64,000 nt of DNA from JAFMKE01 sp964655225 (GTDB lineage: Bacteria > Bacteroidota > Bacteroidia > Chitinophagales > UBA8649), in assembly GCA_964655225.1 (NCBI GenBank), contig CAZZMB010000002.1, positions 1 through 64,000 on the forward strand, written 5' to 3'. The position numbers and the translations under genes were made by a program. The first letter of the stretch is position 1; the number at the start of each line of letters is the position of its first letter. The notes beneath the pieces are model-generated. The model was not told the DNA's origin. It did not search any database and saw only the letters and a list, made by a program, of their open reading frames with translations. Positions 9,092 through 17,716 of the stretch are shown one piece after another.

Positions 9092-9973
9092 CTACTTACC
9101 TAGCTTATAACTAAGTCCTAAACCAGCAAATCCGTCAGGTGAACTTGTGTTTAATCCAACACCGCCGTTAAGGTCGATGGTTAATTTTTGGCTGACCCCA
9201 TAACGGGCACCAATATTCATTCCGAGTGAAGGTGAGTGGGCTACTCGGATGGAATTAAAGTGCTCTGCGTATAAATCCATTTTTTCAGATACATGAGCTA
9301 AAATTCTGAGCGTATATACGAAGTTGGGATTTTTTGCAGATGCGGGTCCATCTATTTCTATTCCAGTCCATCTGATTCCTGCGTTATACCCTAAGACAAC
9401 TCGCTCACCTATATTATGATTAACAAAAAGGGCGATCTCAGGAGTTACATAGCTTGGACGATCAATCAATACCTCGGGTCTAAATGTCCCATCTTCTCTA
9501 TATGCAGATCGCATGGTATTGTTGACAGAAAGTGCCAAATATAAGGATGCATCAGTCCTGCTTTTGTGCTTTGAATCAATAAATTGAGTACGTAATCCAA
9601 TTTCTAATGGAGTCCAATACGAATAGCTTTTTTCTTGGAAGCTGCCATTATCATCCCATGGTTTTAAGTGGATTTTTCTATGACTAATAGCAAAATCTAC
9701 TTCGATATATTTATTTAACCCTAAGCGAATTTTCCCTTCAAAGGGACTAAACACATCAGTTTTAAACACCGTATTATAGGAGTCTGTCCATTCGTAATCC
9801 AGACCGATCTCTACCTGAAGGCCTTTCTTTATATTATTGCCAGTTTTGGTAAACGCACCTCTATCCGTTGAACCTATCTTGGATTTAAAAACATCCTCAT
9901 AGGGCATGTTATCTTGCGCAAAACCAAAAGCCACAAGTGAAAGGAAAGCAATTAGTGTGATGTTTTTCTTCAC
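9092..9973 (-). CDS. Outer-membrane beta-barrel protein (transporter/porin-like)
   Basis: The 293-residue product, taking the GTG at 9973 as start (MKKNITLIAFLSLVAFGFAQ), has a clear signal peptide; a TTG two codons upstream would add two residues. The mature part alternates aromatic and polar residues, with repeated Gly-hydrophobic strand ends (GLQVEIGLDYEW, MNIGARYGVSQKLTIDLNGGVGLN, GLGLSYKLGK), typical of the outer-membrane 'transporter' family related to the phenol meta-pathway porin-like proteins. Function is not known; a small-molecule channel is possible. It converges on recQ across the assembly gap and is transcribed away from fabI, 53 bp downstream of the fabI stop. Confidence 0.6.
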   Translation of the reverse strand: MKKNITLIAFLSLVAFGFAQDNMPYEDVFKSKIGSTDRGAFTKTGNNIKKGLQVEIGLDYEWTDSYNTVFKTDVFSPFEGKIRLGLNKYIEVDFAISHRKIHLKPWDDNGSFQEKSYSYWTPLEIGLRTQFIDSKHKSRTDASLYLALSVNNTMRSAYREDGTFRPEVLIDRPSYVTPEIALFVNHNIGERVVLGYNAGIRWTGIEIDGPASAKNPNFVYTLRILAHVSEKMDLYAEHFNSIRVAHSPSLGMNIGARYGVSQKLTIDLNGGVGLNTSSPDGFAGLGLSYKLGK

Positions 9974-10032
9974 AATCAAGATTTTTATAAATTCAGGGCA
10001 TTTTGAAAAAACACCAGTTGCTTTTCCAACAA

Positions 10033-10830
10033 CTATTCGTCCATAAATGCCTCTGTCATTCCAATTGAGGAAAAGCCTCCATCATGAAATAGATTTTGCA
10101 TGGTAACCATTCTAGTTAAGTCACTGAACAGAGCTATGGTGAAGTCCGCACAACTATCAGAAGATGCATTTCCTAGGGGAGAGAGCTTATTTGCATAGTC
10201 ATAGAATACGTCAAACCCTTTGACACCCGAGCCAGCTGTAGTCATGGTAGGGGATTGAGAGATTGTATTCACGCGTACATTCTTTTTTGTACCGTAGTGA
10301 TAGCCAAAAGATCGTGCGATTGATTCTAGGGTTGCTTTTGCTTCAGCCATGTCATTATATCCTGGGAAAGTTCGTTGCGCTGCAACATATGTCAATGCAA
10401 CCACAGAGCTCCATTCATTTAAGGCATCCTTTTGATAAGCTACCTGCAGGACTTTGTGAAAAGATAAAGCGGATATATCAAGGGTTTTCAGAAACCAGTC
10501 ATAGTTTAATTCCGTATAGGCTTTATTTTTACGCACGTTGGGACTCATCCCTATGCTATGAAGGATGAAATCCAATTTACCATACTTTTCCGTAGCCTGA
10601 TCAAATAGATTCTCAAGATCTTCAATGCTGGTTGCATCTGCCGCAATAACAGTTGTGTCGCACAATTCTGCAAGCTCATTAATTTTCCCTAAACGAAGGG
10701 CCACAGGCGCATTGCTTAATACAAATTCTGCACCTTGCTCTTTAGCCTTAAGTGCTACTTTCCAAGCAATTGAATTCTCATCCAAGGCTCCAAAAATAAT
10801 CCCTTTTTTTCCTTTTAATAAATTATTCAT
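10033..10830 (-). CDS. fabI: Enoyl-[acyl-carrier-protein] reductase (NADH) FabI
   Basis: The 265-residue short-chain dehydrogenase reduces enoyl-ACP in the last step of each fatty-acid elongation cycle. The N-terminal GIIFGALDENSIAWK matches the FabI nucleotide-binding variant of the Rossmann motif, HSIGMSP follows at 91-97, and the catalytic pair Tyr148 and Tyr158-x6-Lys165 is present (TYVAAQRTFPGYNDMAEAKATLE region). The C-terminal DGGFSSIGM is also diagnostic. It lies 38 bp after the tryptophan dioxygenase gene on the same strand, so the two may share a transcript. Confidence 0.95.
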   Translation of the reverse strand: MNNLLKGKKGIIFGALDENSIAWKVALKAKEQGAEFVLSNAPVALRLGKINELAELCDTTVIAADATSIEDLENLFDQATEKYGKLDFILHSIGMSPNVRKNKAYTELNYDWFLKTLDISALSFHKVLQVAYQKDALNEWSSVVALTYVAAQRTFPGYNDMAEAKATLESIARSFGYHYGTKKNVRVNTISQSPTMTTAGSGVKGFDVFYDYANKLSPLGNASSDSCADFTIALFSDLTRMVTMQNLFHDGGFSSIGMTEAFMDE

Positions 10831-10868
10831 AATCGGTAATATGGTTTAATTTTTAATAATTTTTATTT

Positions 10869-11921
10869 TTAGTGCTTTCCTCCAAAACTAAGTGCTGCAA
10901 TAAGGCCATCATCTAATACAGGCAACTTTGTTCGTTCAACAAGAAATGAGGTTAATTCTGCTATTTCCTTAAATATGTAATGTTTGTTCAACGCAGCTTG
11001 CAAATAGTCTTTACCTGTACTTCCTCCAGTACCTACTCTAAGACCAATCATGCGATGGACCATATTGATGTGTCTAAATCGCCAAGTGGCCATTTGCTCG
11101 TCAATATCAAGTAAAGTATTAAGCAATTGAAAAGGCATTTGCAACAAGGGATAATCTCTGTATAAAATTATAAATAATGCGGCTCTATTTGCTTTTGGAC
11201 TTAATCGTCTTTCAAGATTACCCTCACCTAAACAAACGGATTTGAATCGTTCTATGTTCGATTTTTCCTTTTCGCCCAAACTTTCACCGTAAATGCGTAA
11301 ATAATCTTTCCAAAAAACATGTGTTTCTCCAGTGTCATCAGGATATTTACCCACATAACTGTCCCAATACTCATCGCCTTCCCAAAACGGCATACGTTCT
11401 AGCCAGTCATTCAGCAACTCAATAAGTGTTTTTTCTTTCTCTACATTTTCAATAAACTTCTTGTCGTCATTCTTTAGTTGTGATTTGTAATATTGTTTAC
11501 CAGCTCGATCTTCCATTTTTAACCCCAAAACCGCTTCAATTTGCTTAAATTGAATACTCTGAAAACCAGATGCCGGTCTAAGCATATCTCGGAAATCTAG
11601 GAAGTCCAATGGAGTCATGGTCTCAATAACATCTACCTGCTTGACGGTAATTTCTAGAATTTTAACCACTCTTTTAAGTCGGTGAACAGCTATTTGTAAA
11701 TCTGGAGAAGTATCGACAATTTTATCTTGATTGAAAACTTTGGTCACAGATTGAATTTCGTGCAGCACTTGCTTAAACCATAATTCATAAGTCTGATGAA
11801 TGATTATAAATAACATTTCATCATGTGCTTCATTGCCTGCAAGTTTGGACTCAGGCATCTGCGCATCAAGAATTTTATTTAACTGAAGATACTCGCTATA
11901 GTAAACATTACCTTTTGACAT
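10869..11921 (-). CDS. kynA: Tryptophan 2,3-dioxygenase
   Basis: A 350-residue heme enzyme that opens the indole ring of tryptophan to N-formylkynurenine, the first step of the kynurenine route to NAD or to catabolism. Evidence includes the N-terminal YYSEYLQLNKILDAQ, the helix EMLFIIIHQTYELWFKQVLHE that carries the active-site residues, the heme-ligand region HINMVHRMIGLR and the substrate-binding GTGGS loop. Length is close to the usual size for the Bacteroidota form. No other kynurenine-pathway gene is in the window. fabI follows after 38 bp. Confidence 0.95.
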   Translation of the reverse strand: MSKGNVYYSEYLQLNKILDAQMPESKLAGNEAHDEMLFIIIHQTYELWFKQVLHEIQSVTKVFNQDKIVDTSPDLQIAVHRLKRVVKILEITVKQVDVIETMTPLDFLDFRDMLRPASGFQSIQFKQIEAVLGLKMEDRAGKQYYKSQLKNDDKKFIENVEKEKTLIELLNDWLERMPFWEGDEYWDSYVGKYPDDTGETHVFWKDYLRIYGESLGEKEKSNIERFKSVCLGEGNLERRLSPKANRAALFIILYRDYPLLQMPFQLLNTLLDIDEQMATWRFRHINMVHRMIGLRVGTGGSTGKDYLQAALNKHYIFKEIAELTSFLVERTKLPVLDDGLIAALSFGGKH

Positions 11922-12006
11922 ATGTCATGAAATTTGTTGAGCAAAGTTAAGGAATTATTCCTAGAGAATTTTATCTGGAAGGGAGCACGGCGTTGTATCA
12001 ATATTT

Positions 12007-12462
12007 TTATTTTGTTTCTCGTTGTAGACTGAAAAATCGGTTAATTAGCTCGCTACAAGGTTCCTTTAGAATTCCTGATATCCAATTGGTTTTCTTTCCA
12101 AATAAATTTTTATTGGCGCTAAGACATCCTTTCTGTGGATCTGAAGCTCCATAAATGATATGATTCAGCTGACTCCAATAGATGGCTCCTCCGCACATCA
12201 TGCATGGCTCCAAGGTGACATATAAAATGCAATCTTTTAAATACTTACTATTTAAAAATTCTGATGCTGCAGTAATTGCGATCATTTCAGCATGGGCGGT
12301 AGCATCTTTAAGGCGCTCACATTGATTATATCCTTTCCCGATAATTCTATTATTGTAAACCACCACTGCGCCGACTGGAACCTCACCTTCCTCAAACGCT
12401 TGTTGAGCCAAAGCGAATGCTTTTTGCATAAAATGCTCATGCTTGTTTTCAGACTGCTGCAT
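12007..12462 (-). CDS. tadA: tRNA-specific adenosine deaminase TadA
   Basis: A 151-residue zinc deaminase that converts A34 to inosine in tRNA-Arg(ACG). The active-site HAE is at residues 57-59 (proton-shuttle Glu59) and the zinc-binding PCMMC supplies Cys87 and Cys90. Length and the N-terminal FMQKAFALAQQAFEEGEVPVGAVVV are typical. The start codon overlaps the stop of the upstream lipid kinase by one base (TAATG), so translation is likely coupled in the operon MFS transporter - lipid kinase - tadA. Confidence 0.92.
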   Translation of the reverse strand: MQQSENKHEHFMQKAFALAQQAFEEGEVPVGAVVVYNNRIIGKGYNQCERLKDATAHAEMIAITAASEFLNSKYLKDCILYVTLEPCMMCGGAIYWSQLNHIIYGASDPQKGCLSANKNLFGKKTNWISGILKEPCSELINRFFSLQRETK

Positions 12463-13379
12463 TATAAGGTTGCCACACGAAGTGCATTTGATATTAGTGT
12501 AATTTCAAACGACCCAGTACCAATTAGCTCCCCGTCTGCTTCAGCCTTTACAATGTCTTTATTTTTTGCTTCGACACGGATTTGTTTACATTTTAAGGTC
12601 TCAACCAAAGGGTGGTCTATATAATTTCCATTGAACAGCTTATGAACCATGAAAATGATATCCTTTTTGCTTAAATCTTTTCCAACAGTTAGTTCAAAAT
12701 ACCCATCGTTTATTACAGCATGTTTGGAGAGCATCATACCCCCACCTGCAAACTTTCCCAGGCCAGCGATCATCATGAATATTTTCTCATCTAAAAAAGG
12801 CTTTCCATCCACTTCCACTTTTAAATCTTGCCCTTCAAACTGGAACAAACACTGCACTAATCCATATAAATAAGCACTTTGACCAAACTTCTTTAAATCC
12901 ACGGTATGCTCTACGACATAAGCATCGTAGCCTATACCTGCGAAGTTCATGAAATATTCTTTTTTAGCGCCATTATTATAACTGAGTAATCCTACATCTT
13001 GCAGTTGCGTATTACCTGCTTTTATCATCGCAATAGCATGATCATAATTGCGAGGCGTGTCATAATGTCTAACCCAATCATTTCCAGTTCCAATGGATAT
13101 TAGTGAAAGCTCTACATCAGTACTAGGAACTGCATTTTGCAACATTAGACCATTCACCATATGGTGCATGGTCCCATCACCTCCCACGCCGATAAATTTT
13201 CTAAACCCTTTTTTCAAGGCCTGTTGAATATGTTCAATGCTTTGTCGATGGTGAGTAGAAATGGCGTAATCAAATACGAATCCCTTCTTTTCCAATTTTT
13301 GCTTTATTAAAGGCCAATCTTTCCCAGATTTACCTGCTCCAGAATTTGGATTGACACAAACAAAATATTGATTATTCAT
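12462..13379 (-). CDS. YegS/BmrU-family lipid (diacylglycerol) kinase
   Basis: A 305-residue protein with the diacylglycerol-kinase catalytic domain: the N-terminal NPNSGAGKSGKDWP and the nucleotide-binding GGDGT at residues 66-70 (GVGGDGTMHHMVNGL), then SIGTGNDWVRH and the C-terminal beta-sandwich ending in ADGELIG. It probably phosphorylates diacylglycerol or a related lipid at the inner face of the membrane. It overlaps the MFS gene by 8 bp and the tadA start by 1 bp. Confidence 0.88.
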   Translation of the reverse strand: MNNQYFVCVNPNSGAGKSGKDWPLIKQKLEKKGFVFDYAISTHHRQSIEHIQQALKKGFRKFIGVGGDGTMHHMVNGLMLQNAVPSTDVELSLISIGTGNDWVRHYDTPRNYDHAIAMIKAGNTQLQDVGLLSYNNGAKKEYFMNFAGIGYDAYVVEHTVDLKKFGQSAYLYGLVQCLFQFEGQDLKVEVDGKPFLDEKIFMMIAGLGKFAGGGMMLSKHAVINDGYFELTVGKDLSKKDIIFMVHKLFNGNYIDHPLVETLKCKQIRVEAKNKDIVKAEADGELIGTGSFEITLISNALRVATL

Positions 13380-14619
13380 GGTTTGGGTTTAATGTTCTAA
13401 GCGCTTTGAATTTATAAGTGAAAATCAATCCTCCCAAAATTACGAATAAACCTAAAATAAACATACTGTATGATATGTTGCCCGAACTTGTAAAAAACGG
13501 AAGACTAAACAAGCCTATTAATACTATTCGGAATAAAGCATTGATAACCGTAAAGGCACTGCCTGTTCTGCCGATAAGATTATTGTCAATCACGCTGAAG
13601 ATATAAGTTGTCCGTAATATCCGTATCCCAGCATTTGCAAAACCTATACTAGCATAAGCGATATATAATAAGATGAAATCTTGATTCACTCCGATAAAGA
13701 AGTACATTACTCCGGCGATAAGACTTAACAAGATAATTCCTATGGTTAGTTTGTTCTTTGGGAATAGGTATAAAATTAGGAAGCCACTTATCATACTTCC
13801 CAAAGCAAAAGATGCCTCTGCAAATCCATAATGGCTTTGCGTTCCACCAAGAAACTTTTCAATGAAGATAGGCATTGTAAAGAAGCTGCAAACCAATACA
13901 GTGGCAAATACAAATCCTGCAACTGAGCCAAACAAAAGAATTAACGGATTGCCTTTTAGGTAAGAAAACCCCTCGTTCAATCGCTGTAAAAATGTGGCTT
14001 GTGAGTAAAAATTTCGCTCAACTAAGGATTCATATTTTATCATGGAAATCAAGACAACACCAAGGATGTAAGTAGCGGCATCAAGCATGAAAATTTCATG
14101 CATTTTCCATGCCTCAAAGTTCAAACTAAGAAACTCTCCTTCCATTAAAAATGCAGCTATTGCTCCAGATAAAATAAATGTGGTTTGCCCTTGAACTTCA
14201 ATTGCGGAACTGATTGTTCCATACCTTGATTTTTCGGTAATTTCTTGAGCAAATGCATATAAATTTGGATAGTGAATGTTGTAAATGAGTTTGGTGATAA
14301 TCATTATTGCTGCAGCCATCCACAAGGTAGTATTTTGCCAATACCAGCCCAATGCAGCAATTGAAAAAACACAAAGAAGGCCAACTGTTTGTATGCTAAT
14401 CATTACTTTTTTCCGATCATATTTATCTACAAGCGTGCCGGCATATGGCCCCCAAAATAAGGTGAGTGTGGTGACAATTAAATAGAGCAAACCATATAAG
14501 CCTGGCCTTCCTAATTGATTGGCAATGTACCAGGGAATAGCGATTAAACTGATACCCTGTGAAACTCCACTCACGGTATTAGCTGCAAACAAAAGTGCGA
14601 TGGCTTTTTTATTTTTCAA
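13372..14619 (-). CDS. Major facilitator superfamily transporter
   Basis: A 415-residue protein with about twelve hydrophobic segments. The N-terminal half has the MFS loop 2-3 motif variant GTLVDKYDRKKVMI, and the layout resembles the MFS_1/TMEM efflux-like members often annotated as permeases. Substrate is unknown. It starts 27 bp from the divergently oriented recX gene, so both promoters must sit within or just inside the coding starts. The downstream lipid kinase overlaps it by 8 bp. Confidence 0.85.
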   Translation of the reverse strand: MKNKKAIALLFAANTVSGVSQGISLIAIPWYIANQLGRPGLYGLLYLIVTTLTLFWGPYAGTLVDKYDRKKVMISIQTVGLLCVFSIAALGWYWQNTTLWMAAAIMIITKLIYNIHYPNLYAFAQEITEKSRYGTISSAIEVQGQTTFILSGAIAAFLMEGEFLSLNFEAWKMHEIFMLDAATYILGVVLISMIKYESLVERNFYSQATFLQRLNEGFSYLKGNPLILLFGSVAGFVFATVLVCSFFTMPIFIEKFLGGTQSHYGFAEASFALGSMISGFLILYLFPKNKLTIGIILLSLIAGVMYFFIGVNQDFILLYIAYASIGFANAGIRILRTTYIFSVIDNNLIGRTGSAFTVINALFRIVLIGLFSLPFFTSSGNISYSMFILGLFVILGGLIFTYKFKALRTLNPNHE

Positions 14620-14645
14620 ATGCGTATTTTTGCTGTTCTCGAAAA

Positions 14646-15116
14646 ATGAAAACAGGAAGCAAAGAAAAGGATTTATTTCTGAAACTATGCAGGTATTGTG
14701 CCTATAGGGAAAGATGTATCAGTGAGCTAAGGGATAAAATGAAAACCCTAGAGATAAGTGATGATTTACAAGGGAAGTTTATTGAATTACTCAAAAAAGA
14801 AAACTTTGTGCATGAGAAAAGGTTTGCAGAAAGTTACACTCGCGGTAAGTTTCGGAACAATGCTTGGGGGATGCAAAAAATAAAACAAGGCCTGAAATCC
14901 AAAGGAATTAAACAGCGCGATATAAATTCTGGGATTCAGCAAATTGATCAAGAAGAGTATCAAATGCTCTTGAAAAAGCTTGCCCATGCTAAAATGAAAA
15001 TGGTGAAGCAAAAGAATATACTTGTTAGAAGAAAGAAAGTAGCGGACTATCTTCAAAGAAAAGGATTTGAGATGCATTTAGTTTGGGGAATGCTTAAAGA
15101 GGAATTCCCTGATTAG
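14646..15116 (+). CDS. recX: RecX-family recombination regulator
   Basis: A 156-residue basic, helical protein. The start chosen is the ATG at 14646 (MKTGSKEKDLFLKLCRYCAYRERC); an ATG at 14595 would extend it into the divergent MFS gene. RecX-type three-helix repeats are visible: the C-x2-R-E-R-C/S-ELRDKM unit, then ENFVHEKRFAESYTRGKFRNNAWGMQKIKQGLKSKGI, and the last repeat KVADYLQRKGFEMHLVWGML. RecX proteins bind RecA filaments and dampen recombinase activity. recA is not in the window. Confidence 0.88.
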   Translation: MKTGSKEKDLFLKLCRYCAYRERCISELRDKMKTLEISDDLQGKFIELLKKENFVHEKRFAESYTRGKFRNNAWGMQKIKQGLKSKGIKQRDINSGIQQIDQEEYQMLLKKLAHAKMKMVKQKNILVRRKKVADYLQRKGFEMHLVWGMLKEEFPD

Positions 15117-15342
15117 GTATTATCTAAGGATTTTATATTAATCTTTAAATCTAGACTGCACAAAATAATATCCCAGACAGAGAAAACTTTTTCTTAAAAA
15201 GAAAAACTACCCTGATGCCTCAGAATGGCTTATTACAGATCAAGATTTCTATTTTGAACATTACAAAGCACTGTTTTTAAATCGCCATATAAAATGTGAA
15301 TCCTTATCGTTTTTTTTCTACAAGAAACCATATTATTATTTT

Positions 15343-15350
15343 TACCTTTG
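15343..15350 (+). promoter_or_regulatory. -7 element TACCTTTG at the ECF sigma gene
   Basis: An exact match to TAnnTTTG ends 6 bases before the ATG at 15357, so the transcript would begin at or next to the start codon (leaderless). This also argues for the ATG at 15357 over the upstream TTG at 15348. No obvious -33 TTG is at the standard distance. Confidence 0.5.
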
Positions 15351-15356
15351 AATAGT

Positions 15357-15938
15357 ATGCCATCAAACGGTAAAATAAGAATTTCGCAGTTATCAGATAA
15401 TGAGTTAGTCGATCGTTTTCGCTATTCTCACGATAACCAATACATAGGGGAGCTATACATGCGCTATGCTCATTTGGTGTTAGGGCTGTGTATTAAATAT
15501 TTTAAGGATGTTGAGATTGCCAAGGATGCAACTATGCGTATTTTTGAACTGCTACACCATGAGCTGAAAAGGCACCACATTAGCCAATTCAAAAGTTGGT
15601 TATTTACCGTATCAAAAAATTATTGTTTACAAGAGTTGCGAAAACAAAAGTCCTTGTTTAAAAAAGAGGATTTACTTCAAGATTTTTTAAAGGATACTAT
15701 GGAAAATGACTTGGAGTTGCATCCAAAGAATGAAAAAGAGACACTATTGGCTAAAATGGAGGCATTGATTCCAACTTTAAAAAACAATCAACGGACTTGT
15801 TTGAAGATGTTTTACCTCGAGGGGATGAGCTATGCGGATATTTCCAAAGAATTAAATTTTTCACTTAAAGAAGTAAAGAGTCACATTCAGAATGGAAAAA
15901 GAAATTTGAAAATAAAATTAGAACAGGATAATGGTTGA
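15357..15938 (+). CDS. RNA polymerase sigma-70 family (ECF-type) sigma factor
   Basis: A 193-residue protein with sigma region 2 (about residues 18-85, YMRYAHLVLGLCIKYFKDVEIAKDATMRIFE) and a C-terminal sigma-4 helix-turn-helix (about 125-185: LKNNQRTCLKMFYLEGMSYADISKELNFSLKEVKSHIQNGKRNLK). This is the ECF layout lacking region 3. Its regulon is unknown. The last 8 bases overlap the next gene, a single-pass membrane protein with an N-terminal region that looks like a cytoplasmic sigma-binding segment, so the pair is probably sigma factor and membrane partner. Confidence 0.88.
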   Translation: MPSNGKIRISQLSDNELVDRFRYSHDNQYIGELYMRYAHLVLGLCIKYFKDVEIAKDATMRIFELLHHELKRHHISQFKSWLFTVSKNYCLQELRKQKSLFKKEDLLQDFLKDTMENDLELHPKNEKETLLAKMEALIPTLKNNQRTCLKMFYLEGMSYADISKELNFSLKEVKSHIQNGKRNLKIKLEQDNG

Positions 15939-16980
15939 ACAGTATCCAAATATGAATTCTTCGGATATTGAGAAGTATCTTTCTGGTGATTTTTCTTTTG
16001 AAAAGAAAGAGATGTTTGAAGAAAGTCTGGAAGCTGACTCATTTGAATCGGAAGCGATAGAGGGCTTTAAATCATTGGAAAATGATGAACTAGGCTATGC
16101 CGCCATCCAAGAGGTGAAAAAGCAAGTAGCTAAACGTACTGGCTTAAAGAAGGAAGTCGATAAGGTTTTCCCAATATGGAAATCCTTGGCTATTGTAGCA
16201 AGTGTAGCATTGTTTTTTATGGGTGTATTTTTCATCAATGGTTTGATGAAGAAAGAAACGTCGGTCGCAAGTGTCGACATGGCAGAAGAGCCTAGCTATT
16301 TTCCAGCTACAACCGATACCCTAATAGTTTTATCGATAGATAGTAATCCAACTTTGGATATTGATTTAGATGAAGAGCGGGTTTTAGATGAGTTTCAAGC
16401 CGATTTTTCAATAGATGAAGAAGTTGAATCTCTAGAGGATGAAGCTGATGATTTTGAAGAACAAGAGATGGGGTTAATTGAGGTTGAGCTTACCGAAATT
16501 GGCGCGACGGATGATTCGATTCTTCTCGTTTCAGCTGTTGACAATCAAGTCAATCAAAAAACTGCTATTTCTTTTAAAGTCGATACAGCGGAAAAAGAGT
16601 CACTGGCTGCTGCGGATAGCCTATCTCCAAACTCATCCTATTATTTTGATCTTGGAAAGACTAATTATGCTTCCAAGACTTATAATAAAGCAATAGATAA
16701 TTTTCTTGTTTCCATAGAAGCCAATCATAGGGTTACAGATTCCCATTACTACATAGCTATGAGTTATTACAAATTGGAAGAAGGTAATAAATCCTCAATA
16801 TTTTTTGATCAAGTATTGAAGAATAATACCTCCTCGCTTAGAGATAATGCCCTATGGTATCAAGCAATTATTCTAGAGGAAAAAGGAGATATCGCGGGCG
16901 CTAAGTTATTGCTCCAAGAACTTGCTAACGGTATTTCTGGTTTTAAGAACCAAGCAGCAGATAAACTCAATAATTTTTAG
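15931..16980 (+). CDS. Membrane-anchored TPR protein, probable sigma-factor partner
   Basis: A 349-residue protein. The first ~70 residues are acidic and cytoplasmic in character (MNSSDIEKYLSGDFSFEKKEMFEESL), followed by one membrane segment near residues 88-108 (SLAIVASVALFFMGVFFING), a long acidic linker (about 110-215), and C-terminal TPR-like helices (about 225-345: SSYYFDLGKTNYASKTYNKAIDNFLVSIEAN). The start overlaps the sigma gene by 8 bp. Bacteroidota often pair an ECF sigma with a single-pass protein of this build that likely acts as anti-sigma factor; a canonical zinc (ZAS) motif is not visible, so this is inferred from context. Confidence 0.6.
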   Translation: MVEQYPNMNSSDIEKYLSGDFSFEKKEMFEESLEADSFESEAIEGFKSLENDELGYAAIQEVKKQVAKRTGLKKEVDKVFPIWKSLAIVASVALFFMGVFFINGLMKKETSVASVDMAEEPSYFPATTDTLIVLSIDSNPTLDIDLDEERVLDEFQADFSIDEEVESLEDEADDFEEQEMGLIEVELTEIGATDDSILLVSAVDNQVNQKTAISFKVDTAEKESLAAADSLSPNSSYYFDLGKTNYASKTYNKAIDNFLVSIEANHRVTDSHYYIAMSYYKLEEGNKSSIFFDQVLKNNTSSLRDNALWYQAIILEEKGDIAGAKLLLQELANGISGFKNQAADKLNNF

Positions 16981-17083
16981 TAACCATCTGGATGAATAAT
17001 GACATTCATGGGCGATCATTATGTCTTGTTTCGGCACTTTCCTTACAAAGCGTATCTTATATTCTTAGGATGTTGAAGAATAA

Positions 17084-17097
17084 GTAGAAATTTCTAC
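17084..17097. repeat. 14-bp perfect palindrome
   Basis: GTAGAAATTTCTAC is its own reverse complement. It lies between the converging TPR gene and DUF3109 gene, 4 bp past the latter's stop codon. It may be a simple chance palindrome or a protein site; no T-run makes it a terminator. Confidence 0.4.
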
Positions 17098-17100
17098 ATT

Positions 17101-17676
17101 CTAACTTTCCAAATGCTTGAATGTAGCCGCTAATTGGTCATAAAAATCAGCACCATATTTTCTAATCAAGGCTGATTTAGCAAACTGATAAACCGGAATG
17201 TTTAGGGCCTCTCCATGAGAGCATGCAGGGCTGCATATGTCCCATTGTTCATAATTTACTGCTTCATACTCGCTCAATGTCTGAACCCTAATAGGATATA
17301 AATGGCAGGATATAGGTTTTCGGAAGGATGTTTTTTTATCTAACCAAGCTTTTTCTATTCCGCAATAAGCAATACCGTTTTTATAATTAACAAATGCGCA
17401 GGCATCGTCTTCTTTTAGGGTAACCTTCATTTGGCCCACTTCTTCATCCAAGTAAAAGGGCCCATTGCCCTCAATGGCTTTAAGTCCTTCAGGCGTTAAA
17501 TATGGGGAAACTTCTTTCAAAAAATTTTCATCTTCCAATATGTCCATCTCATCAAACTCAATTGGTGCTCCACTATCGCCTTCCACACAACAAGCGCCTT
17601 TGCATTTCGCCAAATCGCATACAAAATGCTTGTCTTTAAGTTCCTCTGAAATAAGTTTGTTATCAATAGCAATCAT
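17101..17676 (-). CDS. DUF3109 cysteine-rich protein (YkgJ-like)
   Basis: A 191-residue cytoplasmic protein with a cysteine pattern typical of DUF3109: CDLAKCKGACCVEGDSG near residues 20-37, a central YCGIEKAW, PISCHLYPIR, and WDICSPACSHG. These conserved Cys/His are thought to bind a metal or iron-sulfur cluster. Function unknown. It lies 40 bp downstream of the RsmI-family methyltransferase on the same strand, a possible two-gene unit. Confidence 0.85.
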   Translation of the reverse strand: MIAIDNKLISEELKDKHFVCDLAKCKGACCVEGDSGAPIEFDEMDILEDENFLKEVSPYLTPEGLKAIEGNGPFYLDEEVGQMKVTLKEDDACAFVNYKNGIAYCGIEKAWLDKKTSFRKPISCHLYPIRVQTLSEYEAVNYEQWDICSPACSHGEALNIPVYQFAKSALIRKYGADFYDQLAATFKHLES

Positions 17677-17716
17677 AAGGGTTTCTAATTTTTTTAACTA
17701 TCATTTCTGTGGCTAT

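Noticed and set aside
15160..15210. AAACTTTTTCTT/AAGAAAAACT inverted repeat as terminator of recX
   Set aside because: The stem is all A/T with a mismatch and has no following T run.
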